From: Adiantum capillus-veneris
Taxonomy: Eukaryota; Streptophyta; Polypodiopsida; Polypodiales; Pteridaceae
Length of the DNA: 64,000 nucleotides
Assembly (NCBI GenBank): GCA_014529385.2
Contig: CM043944.1
Location: 62,019,248-62,083,247 of the forward strand
Reading direction: 5' to 3'
Both the position numbers and the translations under genes were made by a program. Under the pieces are notes generated by a model. The model saw only the letters and a program-made list of their open reading frames with translations, had not been told where the DNA came from and searched no databases. Positions within the stretch are counted from its first letter, which is position 1, and the number at the start of each line of letters is the position of its first letter. Below, piece after piece: positions 34,732 through 44,777 of the stretch.

Positions 34732-35421
34732 TCCTTTTGCTCTTATGGTTATGTTAACTATTGTTTAAAGCCACTGAATTCTGGACTGTGTGCAAACACA
34801 TTAGTAAAATAGCTCAAGCGCAACTTAGAGATTAGTAAAACCAATTCACAACCATTGTGCATTATACTTTTTGGCCAGCCCAAAGGGCAAAGGCTATAGA
34901 GATCACTTCTCTTTTTGCTGACTAAAATAGGAATAAAATTGAGTTGTTTCATTTTTACCCATCTTTTCATTTTGAGAATTTCATTCACAGTTGAAACTTG
35001 AGGTAATAACTAAAGCAGGGCTCGGGAAACATTTTTTGTGGACCTGACTTTGGAACCTTTTCACAAGCATATGAGTAGGTTAACTCTAAATTTGAGAGGG
35101 ATAATCAAACTAAGAATCTCATATCATAACTAAAAATTGGATAATTTGAACCGGCTCAAGAACCTTCTTGCCCAAATTTGAACCGGCCATTTTTGGCCTG
35201 CTCAAGAAAGGCCTTAGTGTTGGGCCGGGTTGGACGTCCTTTGATGGATGGCGTCCACGTGGACGACGAGTGGGCTTTGCGTGAAGGCGGGGGTTGCAGG
35301 ACGACATGACTCGATGGGATAGAGGAGGAAACAAGGGCAGCCTGCTGAGGACTCAGGAGTGCATTAAAGCTGTGGAGAAGGCATGCGAGTTTACGTCACC
35401 GTCACCTGAGGCTGTCCGCTA
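34732..35421. other. Unassigned region
   Basis: Short frames only; nothing recognised. Confidence 0.45.
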
Positions 35422-36457
35422 GTGGTTGCAGCTTTTCTCTCTTTCAATCTCTCACAAGAAGCTTTCATTTTCTCTCTCCTCGGCATTGCCGCGCTTGCCC
35501 ACAATTATCAGCAGAATCTTAAACTGACAAAATACCTCAACAAGCAGGTCACGGAGTATCAGAATAAGTGCATGGATCTATCCTCCAAAATAGACCAGCT
35601 AGAACATCTTTACTCCCAGAAAGCTATGGTAGAGAGTGGCTCATATCAAGATTCGGCAGCCCCCCCATCACTTTTGCAAACTGCAGTAGATGGAGTTAAT
35701 GACGCCATTGCTGTCTGTGCAAGCGAGTTCTTCTCAAGATTAAAAAGGAACACCAACTTCAACTTAGCACTATTCAACATTCCCTTTGAGCAGACAAGTC
35801 CTTCCAATATAAAAGCTGCTCTGCAGGCTTTGCTTTGCAGAATTGTTTTTAAAGGTTTGGGGATCTCCTCATAGACAGGCGTGATCCTCCCTTTGAGATA
35901 CCATCAAAGCGAAAATCTCAGCTATTCCACTCTTTTAGAAGGTGTCGTGATACAGTGGCTTCACAGTTATTGGACGAGGACAAAGATTTTGAATTTTTTG
36001 TCCATGCCAAGGCATATGTTGTATGTGAGGAAATCAAGTTGCGGCTCTTGTCAGCAGGTAAGGAAACTAACTTGGATCTGCTCAACAGGAATGACGGAAT
36101 CTCCACCTCAAGTTTTTGCAACTTGCCAAGACTGTATGGGTGCTTCACAAGCTTGCCTTGGCATTTGAGCCAAGTGCAAAGATTTCCAATGTGGGCAGCG
36201 GTTCATCCTTTGATGATATGCATATGGAAGACATCGCACATGATGAATATGAAGAGCATGACAGCGCGGTCCATCTGAAACCTCAGAAGGAGGTGAGGTT
36301 CATGTGTGTGCTTGGTTTTACAGTGAGGAAAACTGTCATCAAGTCTAGAGTATTTTGTTTCCCAGATAGTTTGCAGCCTCAAGAAGGTATCATGGAGAAT
36401 GATGGTCCCACTTCCATGGTGGTTGATGGTGACTCACCATTGAAAACTATTCCATAA
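35422..36457 (+). pseudogene. DUF641 / GIL1-IRKI-like protein copy, frameshifted and apparently intronless
   Basis: Three consecutive frames join into one protein: 35422 to about 35857, then about 35860-36115, then about 36113-36457. The N-terminal part is a coiled coil (LTKYLNKQVTEYQNKCMDLS). The middle has SRLKRNTNFNL and KAYVVCEEIKLRLLS. The C-terminus has KTVWVLHKLALAFEPSAKI, MHMEDIAHDE and LGFTVRKTVIKSRVF, which matches the order of blocks at the end of plant DUF641 proteins (W-LH-LA-F-P, then Y/HME, then PGF--G-TVI---V). Members include GIL1, a regulator of gravitropism in light. Two single-base frame breaks and an absent start region make this a pseudogene. Lack of introns suggests a retrocopy. 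Family assignment is from block order, not a full alignment. Confidence 0.6.
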
Positions 36458-36553
36458 TTTGTCATGGCAGATTTGCCTTCAAACTTTGCGGACTGACAGC
36501 TCTACTGGACCTTAGTAATCTTTTTATCAACTTTTTTGTGTTTGGTTCGTTGT

Positions 36554-36755
36554 ATGTTGGAAGGAGGTGCAACCAATCTTGCTTGATTATGAAGCACCAT
36601 ATATTACATTTACATGCACTATTGTTTAAGGATTCCCGTTGTTGATTAGTCTATATATAATTACTTATCTAAGAGACCAGAGGAAGAATACGAAAAAGAG
36701 CAGTTTAAATGTTGGAAGGAGGTGTAGCCAATCTTGCTTCATTGTGAAGCGCCAT
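36554..36755. repeat. Direct duplication (47 bp, 155 bp apart) after the DUF641 copy
   Basis: ATGTTGGAAGGAGGTG followed by CCAATCTTGCTT occurs at 36554-36600 and 36709-36755 with about five differences. Confidence 0.85.
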
Positions 36756-37019
36756 GGCTTACATTTTGGCATAAGACATGTCATAATGGTTGGTTGTTTG
36801 GTGTATTGTTTGACCACTTCCATCACTTCTCCTGAATTAGTAAAACTAGGGATTGTGGAAGAAAGGAAACAAGGGAGCCCTTGTAGAATGTCAATGCCCC
36901 CAACTTTGTCTTGTAGACACCTAGCTTCTCTTTAATGTACAAAACCTTTGATAACTTCGATGCAAACGGATGTTGCATTCATGTGTTGTGCATAGCGTTG
37001 TAGTTATGAGATTACCTTT

Positions 37020-38120
37020 TGGTGGTTGACACTTGATAGGAGGAAAAGGAAAAATCTCACCTAGATTTTAAGAAAAATTGTAAAAAATAGCTATAAAAAG
37101 GCATTTTGTATGGTTGCCAAAAAGAATTTGAACTTGCGGTTTTCTAACAAAATTTTTGGGGAAAGCCAATGATAGATTGCTTTCTCTAACGACAATGTCT
37201 CAACTATAACATCTTGAAACACACTAGACACGTCGATACAAAGTAGCATGGCGGGAGTACTGACAAGTTGTGCATCCTTGTGTTGCCATTTGTAGAGGTG
37301 TAATGGTTGCTGCTTTTAGCACAAGTTGGATATATTTTATGAGTTGTCAGGTTTGAAACAAATTTGAATCACTCTAAAGCACCCTTGCAAAAAGACTCGT
37401 GAAATTAGGTTTTCAAATAGCTTAATGCAGTGTTCAGGAAAAGTGTGTCTCAACTTACTATGGTGCCAGTTTGAAAATGAAAATGGCTGGTTGAGAGCAA
37501 GAGGAAAAGGAAAAATCTCGCCTAGATTTTAAGGAAAATAGCTATATTTCCTCTTTAAAATCATAAGAAGGCATTGTGTATGGTTGCAAAAATAAATTTT
37601 CCCCAACACTCAGGCCCGTGTCACATTGGGACGGGGTGTGCAAGGCCATGCTGAGATGGCGTCGTTTCATTTGCCAATGAAAAGGCAAAACTTGGCCTCG
37701 AGCCTTTGTCAGAGGGGCGGGCAAGAGAGGCCGGCCAACTTTCTAATGAAGCGGCCAACTGCAAAAAGCGCAGGCGCGAATGACGCTCACAGGTTTCGAG
37801 ACCTGCTAGTCAGCTCGAAAGACGGACGCCTTACCATTTGGCTACATCGGATTCGCTGGGGGAAGTTAGCATTGTTTAGGATATAGCCTAATGTGACGCG
37901 TTTGGCTGGCCATCTTCCAAAAAGTGGAATGGCCGCGTGTCCCAGTGTGACACGGGCCTCACTCAATGCAACCAAAAGCTTGTATCTTTCCTAACAATTT
38001 TTTTGGGAAAAGCCAATGATAGATTGCTTTCTCTGACGTCAATGTCTCAACTATGACATCTTGCAACACATCGGACACGTCGATACACGTAACATGCCTG
38101 GAATACTGACAAATTGTTTT
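37020..38120. repeat. Direct repeat of about 240 bp; the second copy is split by a MITE
   Basis: Copy 1 spans about 37035-37275. Copy 2 spans about 37500-37607 and 37965-38115. Both run from GAGGAAAAGGAAAAATCTC through AAGCCAATGATAGATTGCTT to GACACGTCGATAC and TACTGACAA. Copy 1 has no MITE at the corresponding place, so it marks the empty site, although the few bases around the junction are diverged. Confidence 0.8.
37612..37959. mobile_element. Inverted-repeat element (348 bp) carrying a tRNA-like segment
   Basis: The ends AGGCCCGTGTCACATTGGGAC and its near complement GTCCCAGTGTGACACGGGCCT are flanked by the direct repeat CACTC (37607-37611 and 37960-37964), a 5-bp duplication. Inside, on the minus strand at about 37785-37855, TAGCCAAATGGTAAGGCGTC resembles a pol III A box, and about 35 bp further GGTCTCGAAACC resembles a B box. 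The tRNA arms pair only partly, so a functional tRNA is unlikely. The superfamily is not clear from a 5-bp duplication. Confidence 0.75.
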
Positions 38121-38153
38121 CTTATTTGTGTCATAGAAAAACCCTCTTAACAT

Positions 38154-38936
38154 TCAATAGAGCTTGTGAATCTGCCCCATGCTGGCAATAGTGGCCAAAG
38201 AACCATTTTCAAGCTTGCTCCACCAATCAAACAGAAAATTGTCGACCACAAGCCTGAACCATGGAGAGAGTTTCACATCCTCATCACCCACATTAGCTTT
38301 CTTCAGCAGCTACTTCAGTTGTTCCTTGTTTACATACATCACATCCGCTACTTCCTCAGGATTGGGTTCTACGGTCACATCACGGACAAGAAAAAGCAAA
38401 TAGTCCACTGCAAAACACAAATTAAAATAATCTGTAGAGCTTTCTTGAATATCAATAGCATGCTATGTGGATTTTCACAGCCAAGTCTACACCAAGAGTG
38501 AGCACGACCTAGGCTGAGACATTGTAATCATACAATACTCTCTTCCAACCTTAGAATTTGCACACAACAGAAATGAATTAACAAACCCCGGGCCGACATT
38601 CATGGTCTTCTGAACATTTACACACCAAAACACCAAGTAAGCAAATCCTGTGCGTACGTTCATGCTCTCCCCACTTGCCATCTGATGGAGCTTTATATAG
38701 TATTCTACCGAGGCACAAAAGCTGATCAACAGGTGCATCCGCTGCGGCAATTCCAAGTTCATCGTAGAGCTTCCGCTGGGCAGCATTTCTCAAACCTGAG
38801 CCAGATGCATATATACGCTGCTCTTTAAGATGCTTTTCTCCAGTAAACAATTTGTTCAAGAGGAGTTCAAGAGGCTACTACCTAGGTTGTCTTTAGCAAT
38901 CAACTCCGTTTCTCTGTATAGAGGGTGACTGCAGCG
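38154..38936 (-). pseudogene. Isopentenyl-diphosphate isomerase (type I) pseudogene with introns retained
   Basis: Three exons on the minus strand: about 38936-38882, 38795-38658 and 38407-38154, with GT-AG introns of 86 bp (38881-38796) and 250 bp (38657-38408), both phase 1. Exon 1 reads CSHPLYRETELIAKDNLG, containing the conserved CSHP block with the catalytic cysteine just before it. Exon 2 reads LRNAAQRKLYDELGI, then LGRILYKAPSDGKWGEHE (catalytic Glu and metal ligands). Exon 3 reads DYLLFLVRDVTVEPNPEEV, KLSPWFRLVVDNFLF and ends MGQIHKLY-stop. The enzyme interconverts IPP and DMAPP for isoprenoid synthesis. An in-frame TAG at 38310-38312 interrupts LKELL, the TCCSH codons appear to have lost two bases, and the first 70 or so residues are absent. 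Retained introns show it arose from a genomic, not processed, copy. It lies antisense inside the R-SNARE intron. Confidence 0.88.
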
Positions 38937-39100
38937 TGCTTGAAAATGATCTTTCAACCTAAGATATGCCAAAAAATATATGTTGTTTTTGAAGTTTTTT
39001 CATTGTTTGTCAATATGACTCCCTTTAAAGGTTCAAACGATCACTTTTCAAAATGTGTATCATATCGCATGTCTTAACCGAAGAGAATTATTAATAGTTC

Positions 39101-39190
39101 AAAATTGTATACTTTTATGTATACATTAGAGGAGATTAGGGGGATTTCAAATAGGCCCATGATGTAAATTATATAAAATGTATCTCTTCA
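39101..39190. repeat. Dispersed repeat, copy 1 (second copy at 62009-62095)
   Basis: AAAATTGTATACTTTTATGT, TACATTAGAGG and AAATAGG.CC...ATGTA occur in the same order at 62009-62095. About 90 bp, non-coding. Confidence 0.75.
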
Positions 39191-39514
39191 GCATGCATAA
39201 TATAGGGAACTTCAAATGAGTGGACATCTTGGCTTTAAAGTCACATTTGTGGGGTTAAAGTGTTATATAGTTATTTATTGTCATCTTTAACATGTATAAA
39301 TGCTTAACACTAGTCTTGGAATGGGACGCAAAAGTGGCTAATGCTTACTTTCTAGTATTTCAAGAATAACTTTTGGATATGACATCAAAACTTCACGAAA
39401 TTTTTTGTGCACGACCGCAGTAATATCAAAATTGCATGGGTAAGAGTCTAAGCTTTAATGTCATGGTATTATACTTTTGCCACAAGGTGGCCCCCTATTT
39501 CCAATGTACTGAAG

Positions 39515-39625
39515 TTTGTTGGAAGAGGTCATGGCTCGACACGAGCATGAGTAGTAATTGTAATTCTTTTGGGTTGTTAATATAATTCACTCACGATTGT
39601 GACTTCTACAAAAGAAAAAAAGACT
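39515..39625 (+). mobile_element. Solo LINE 3' tail, plus strand
   Basis: GTCATGGCTCGACACGAGCATGAG, then TTGTTAATATAATTC and the variant palindrome ACTCACGATTGTGACT at 39589-39604, end in an A-rich tail (39610-39621). These match the 3' UTR of LINE-G in the complementary orientation. No clear target-site duplication. Confidence 0.75.
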
Positions 39626-40717
39626 TGGTTAATTTTTTATCTTCTTGTGTAAGTTATGCATGCGTGAAGATATTGGAGCGGGAGATCTGAGCTTGGTATT
39701 TGAGGTTTGAGCTTTGCGTTGGAGAGGGGGGGACACTTGCCCCTATATAGCTCAGGGTATTCACAGCACCCCTGTCCTCTTAGAAACACCTTTAAAAAAG
39801 ACAATCTTCACTAGAAGGGCCTCCCTTGCACTCTATCCGATGCACCTACCGCTAACAAGACCTCCCGTCCACATGTACACCTCTACGGTTGATCTCGACC
39901 CTCTGAACACACATGATTCCTCTTACTCGCCCTCTTTGCACACAACAAGCACCGTCTGTTTGGGGGGCACACCCTTCCACACTGTCGAAACTGCACGACA
40001 CAAACAAGAGCAAGGAAAAGAGAAAAGGGGAAGGGGAAATCAACGCTTGAAAATACCAAAGTGAACTTGACCTCGCTTCAAAAGATTGATCACAACCTTC
40101 GGAACACCATAACCATGACTATCCCCAAAAGAAAAACACATGGTTTCACTCCACAGGCACAACCTCTTGTGCAAGAAGCTCCAAAAAAACTCTTCGCGGT
40201 CCATCAAACACTTTTCTTTGTCTAAAGGACCCCGATCCGCTCCTTAGTTGCCATCTCTCTTCTCCACTCATCCGCGTGAGGGGATACCTTGGTGATTGTT
40301 CTCGAATTTTCCCTTTCCAAGCCGCTACTTCGGCCACCTCCCTTGTGCGGCCTCGCCCCCGTGCGTACTCAACCCTTTCTTCTTCCAATTCTCCCTTCTC
40401 CTTTCTAAGCCCAAGCAGGAAAAAAACCCTTCTTTTCGAAAAATTGTTGCTCGCCTTTTTTCCTTCCCCCCTCCTTTCCAAAATCCCACTTTCTAAAAAA
40501 ACCTCTTTTTGTTAGTAGCCCCAGCCAAAATAGTTTTTCGTTTGGGGCTTATTAGAAAGAATCTTGGGAGATGCCTTCAATAGTTTTGAGATGAAAAGGC
40601 GAGGAGCATACACGTGGAGGCAAGCAAGATTGTTCTTTGTTCTCTCGTCTTCGGAGATGCTTTCTTTCTGAATTTTTTTTGGGAAAAGTGCACACGACAC
40701 GTGGTGGAGGGAGACAT

Positions 40718-40720
<3 letters not shown>
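39626..40720. other. Unassigned region
   Basis: Several overlapping short frames with no family resemblance. CCCTATATAGCTCAGGG at about 39740 resembles a TATA-containing promoter or LTR, but no partner was found. Confidence 0.4.

Positions 40721-40754
<34 letters not shown>
40721..40754. repeat. (GA)n microsatellite
   Basis: About 34 bp of GA/AG repeats. Confidence 0.95.
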
Positions 40755-40756
<2 letters not shown>

Positions 40757-41262
40757 TAGATTTTTTGATGGTTGGATAGCTCTTAGAACTCTTAGATATG
40801 TTTAGTGCGTGCTCATTTGCAGAGAAGGGCCTAGATCCAGGTGCTAATTATCTCTCTGTTGTGATGGCATGTGTGTGCAAGGGGAGCGGGGTACGAGCAG
40901 GAGGTGATCCTCGTTCCGGGCAGGTGTAGGTGAAAGCCTTGCCAAGCTGAACTGCAAAGTCGCAGCTCTTTCATCACTGCAAGCCAAAGACAGAGATAAG
41001 GTAGTCGCTGTTGAGAGGGATATTAGGGGGAGCGAAAGAAGTTGCGGATTTAGGGTTGTCTGCATGAAGAGGATGGTGGTAGTGAGAGGAAAGGCGAGTT
41101 GCCTCTTCCACTGCAAGGTTTCGAATGGAGATTGGAGAGAGAGAGATGCCCATGTGTCAGCTGGATGGGCAAGGAGTTTTTTGTCTCCCAGTGTCAGGGC
41201 AATGGAGAAGAGACAGCTCAAGAGTTTCAACCTTGGCGAGCGGTCCTCTGGCAAAGAAGAGT

Positions 41263-41384
<122 letters not shown>

Positions 41385-42591
41385 GTGTGTGTGTGTGCGT
41401 GTGTGCGCGTGCGTGCGTGCACTCTGTCCGCCTCTCTCTCGGTGGTTGTGCACAGGCAGTTTCCAAACCAACACTGGTCGTTGGACCTGCATGCAAAGGG
41501 CAGCGTCCGTGCAAAGAATAGAGAGAGCGAGATGGCTAATCGGAGGCTGCAGTCCGTGTTCATGCTTAATGACTTAGAATAGTTATTTGATCATGGCTTG
41601 AGACTCGATGTGACAATCTGCCATGGGGTAGAGTTGTGTGTAGGTTCTAAGTGATGAGAATGGAGTCATTTATACACACCTCCTCGTAAATTGCATCTCA
41701 CTTTGCCGAGCCGCATTTCGTTCAATGTAAATCCGATCATTGAGCCGTCACTTTTGGCTGGCCCTACACGGTGCAGACTCGCTTCTAGAACCCTAGCGAG
41801 GATAAGAGACCTCCACATGGCACTCCCATTGAGATGGTCAAACCATGCCAAAACTGGCCCCCGACGAATTCCCATCGGCCCATAACTTGCACATTTGAGC
41901 TCCCAATGGCGAACCAAAAAGACCGGCATACTTCCCAGCTTGAGCTTTACACGCGTATCCATTGATCCCAGTTTTGAAAACCTTTTTGTACCTGCCCTGC
42001 CCGTCGGGTATCTGCAAAGCATTCCATCTTCGGACAATCATAACTTTCACACCGAGACTCCGTTTGAGGAGCGGTCTGGACCAACTTGCAGAGCATCTCA
42101 AAGACCATATTCTAGAGTATCAAATCAACATCTCGGGCACCTTTACCTATCACCCCAATTGGACCATTTTGGGGCCTTTTTGACCAAAAAACCGCATTAG
42201 ACACACACTTCCACTATCATTTGCCTTCTCAGGTCCTCCATACCTACTTTAGCCCTTTGTCTTGCACCTGCTAGCACCCAATAGCTTGGCATTGAGCGCG
42301 TTCTTGCACATACCGACTGTGGATGCACCATCATTGCCCACCCACTTGTTGAACATTCATGTTCAACAATACACATGTTTATCGCACCTAAAAAAACTGC
42401 AACACCAAACTGAAAAGCATTCCAAAACCACAACCATATGTACAAAAGCTATTTTCTTCCACCCACCGCACTTGCTCAAGCGGGTTGTCCAACCCCCTTC
42501 TTTACAACATGGACACCACCTGGGTCAAACACTTGGCATTGGTCATGCCCATCTACCTGCATCAGGCTCACATAGTGCCACACCCGTGAAT

Positions 42592-43821
42592 CTAGCCAAC
42601 CATCCACATAAGTTGCGCTCGGCATGTTTCCCCTGCTCCCAACATCTGTCGGTAAACTACCCACTTCAGAAAACCATCACCAAATACATCACCACTCCAA
42701 TTAGACGTGCTATGACTGATATGGAACATACCATGTCCTCCCTCCCAACCATATAAAGTGAGATCCTCCTCAAGCAAATCTTGTACCTGCTCGATAGCCC
42801 ACTCTACACCTGCACTTATGAGCATATCTTTCAACCACCACACACAAACTTCCTTTGACAGCTTGAACAAGTCGACACCCTTGGGCTTTTCTTCATGCTC
42901 AAAAGGACTCCTCCGCTTAGCAGAAAACTCTTTCAACATAGGCACCTTGGTCACCATCACTTCCATACTCACCTCCATAATTGCCTCTGTCGGCACCACC
43001 ATAGCAGCAGACTTTTGCTCTCCAAAAGAAACCTCCATTTGTAGAAGGACAGACCCTCGTATCACCTGCATTCTGGTCAAAGCTTTTCCAGCCAACACCT
43101 GTGTCTCTTTATCCATCTCACCCACCGGGTCATCAAACCCCCAATCAGCTTCATCTTCAATGCATTTTTGGCCAAAAGAACCTGTATCCAAGGCACTACC
43201 CATGCAATCCATAGGCAATTGCAACTGCTCTTCCCTTTGACCAATATTTGACACCTCTTGTGTGTCATCTTCTTCAACCTGTTCTTCTTCCATAGCCGTC
43301 GCAGCTCTCTTCTTCTTGGAAAACCCCTGTACATGGTGTACAATCAAAGCACCTTCCACAGGTACCTTGATGAGCATCGTCATCAACATGGTGCTGCATA
43401 ACACCCTCGCTTGCAAGTCTTCGTTCCCAAGCTCTGACACTCTTCCCTGCTCTTTATTCATAGTGGCAACCACCACATCTTCATACATATAGCAAGGTAA
43501 CTTCACTTTTACTAACATCGACCCTTCGGATTTTGTCTCCCGGCTCGTATCTCTATCCTCCTCGCTCGTTTCCCAAAAGTTCGAGCTTGTAGCCTCATCA
43601 TCTTCACTATAGGCCGATTCGATATCAGTTTCATCATCCTCTAGCTGCTCCACAAAAGCTGGACCATCGTTGTGCCCACTTTCGTCATCCAACCCTAAAC
43701 TTTTAGCACCTACCACTTGGCCACAATATGTTACCCTTTCATACAAGCACTCCACGAGAACAAGCTCCACCTCTTGAAGTTGCACTGGACACTTGGCATC
43801 TGCTAACTCCTCCACACGCAA
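42592..43821 (-). CDS. Hypothetical acidic protein, 409 codons, family not recognised
   Basis: This is one of the longest open frames in the window and the only long one not explained by a known retroelement. The protein is strongly acidic (for example QLEDDETDIESAYSEDDEA near residue 58 and EEEQVEEDDTQEV near 178) with no signal peptide, membrane segment or catalytic motif visible. Methionine- and valine-rich segments (LMTMLIKVPVEG, MEVSMEVMVTKVPM) lie between acidic stretches. The same strand upstream (43822-44337) reads on after a single TAA in a compatible style, so the original frame may have been longer. It lies in a repeat-like region, so a decayed or non-canonical retroelement ORF is the main alternative to a real gene. 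Confidence 0.35.
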   Translation of the reverse strand: MRVEELADAKCPVQLQEVELVLVECLYERVTYCGQVVGAKSLGLDDESGHNDGPAFVEQLEDDETDIESAYSEDDEATSSNFWETSEEDRDTSRETKSEGSMLVKVKLPCYMYEDVVVATMNKEQGRVSELGNEDLQARVLCSTMLMTMLIKVPVEGALIVHHVQGFSKKKRAATAMEEEQVEEDDTQEVSNIGQREEQLQLPMDCMGSALDTGSFGQKCIEDEADWGFDDPVGEMDKETQVLAGKALTRMQVIRGSVLLQMEVSFGEQKSAAMVVPTEAIMEVSMEVMVTKVPMLKEFSAKRRSPFEHEEKPKGVDLFKLSKEVCVWWLKDMLISAGVEWAIEQVQDLLEEDLTLYGWEGGHGMFHISHSTSNWSGDVFGDGFLKWVVYRQMLGAGETCRAQLMWMVG

Positions 43822-44283
43822 GCTCTCTTAAACAAAAGGCTCATCTTTGCTGACAAGCTCCTCCACAAATGGAATAGACACTTCACCAACAGGTAATTCC
43901 CAAGAAACATATTCAATCATAGGCCTTACCCTAACAAGCTCCACACTTCACATCACTGGCACCATCCTCGACGGGCCCATATAACAAACTGCTGCCTCAA
44001 TAGGCACATATTTTGCAGGCTTTAACAAGCCTAATTCTTTCATTTTCCTGCTCTTCACCTTGGCAACTCTGACTGCCTTGGCATAGAGCGCATTGTCGCA
44101 CATACCGATTTTGGATGCACCAGTGTGCGAGGTCTGAGCTTGGTGCAGCAAGATTCGGAGTATGGTGTAGCACTGGTCTGAACTTGGCACAACAAGAATC
44201 AAAGCAGGAGAGTCTACATGCAAGCATACAGGGCTTTGATTCAAAGGATCAGCGACGTGAGGCTCCCGGGTAATGTGACAGTT

Positions 44284-44320
44284 GGGGGGGGCCGGGGGGG
44301 GGGGGGGGGGGGGGGGGTGG
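44284..44320. repeat. Poly(G) tract
   Basis: G8, CC, G24, T, G2 on the plus strand. Encodes a polyproline run in the minus-strand frame 43948-44337. Confidence 0.95.
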
Positions 44321-44777
44321 TTGCTGGAGTGCGTCATGTTTGAGTAGTGCTCGGAGGCTTAGGCCCTAGTTTCTACTCACTAAGCTTTGTCACCACCGAT
44401 CCATCCCACGGATCGCAATCGATCACTTGAAGGTTGAGGAGTACGCAGAGGCAACCTTGCTAACGTGATAATAGACAACTGACCGATCATTGCCTGGGAG
44501 GGGTGGGCCTGGATTGGAACGCGATCCATTTGATTGCCTTGGGAATTTTTGTGATCGACCACGATTAAAGTCAACTGCCTTGTCACCATAAGTGGAGTTC
44601 ATCTGGTTAGATTTAAAGCCCAGCCCAACACATATCACGATCCATAGAAAAAAAAAAAGAGAAGAAAAAGAAAAATATGAGACAAAAAAATGGGGAGAGA
44701 GAGAGAAAGAAAAGAGTTCGGTTCTTTCACATGGGTCTTGTAATACATGCCAAGGCGGATTTAGATCGGGAGCCCAT

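Larger units (their letters stand above)
41660..44330 (-). repeat. Unclassified repeat-like region with internal direct repeat
   Basis: GCGCACATACCGA-type sequence followed by TGGATGCACCA occurs at about 42296-42332 and 44087-44123, preceded in both by CTTGGCAT(A/T)GAGCGC, about 1.8 kb apart. Minus-strand frames at 41666-42101 are relatively hydrophobic and charged with no recognised domain. The layout suggests a decayed retroelement or a duplicated gene piece, but no RT, integrase or gag signature is present. Confidence 0.45.

Noticed and set aside
37785-37860. tRNA gene on the minus strand
   Set aside because: A- and B-box-like words are present but the acceptor and other arms pair poorly, and the segment lies inside a transposon.
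39714-40515. Short open frames around a CCCTATATAG box as a gene
   Set aside because: Frames overlap on both strands, have no family resemblance and end within 120 codons.
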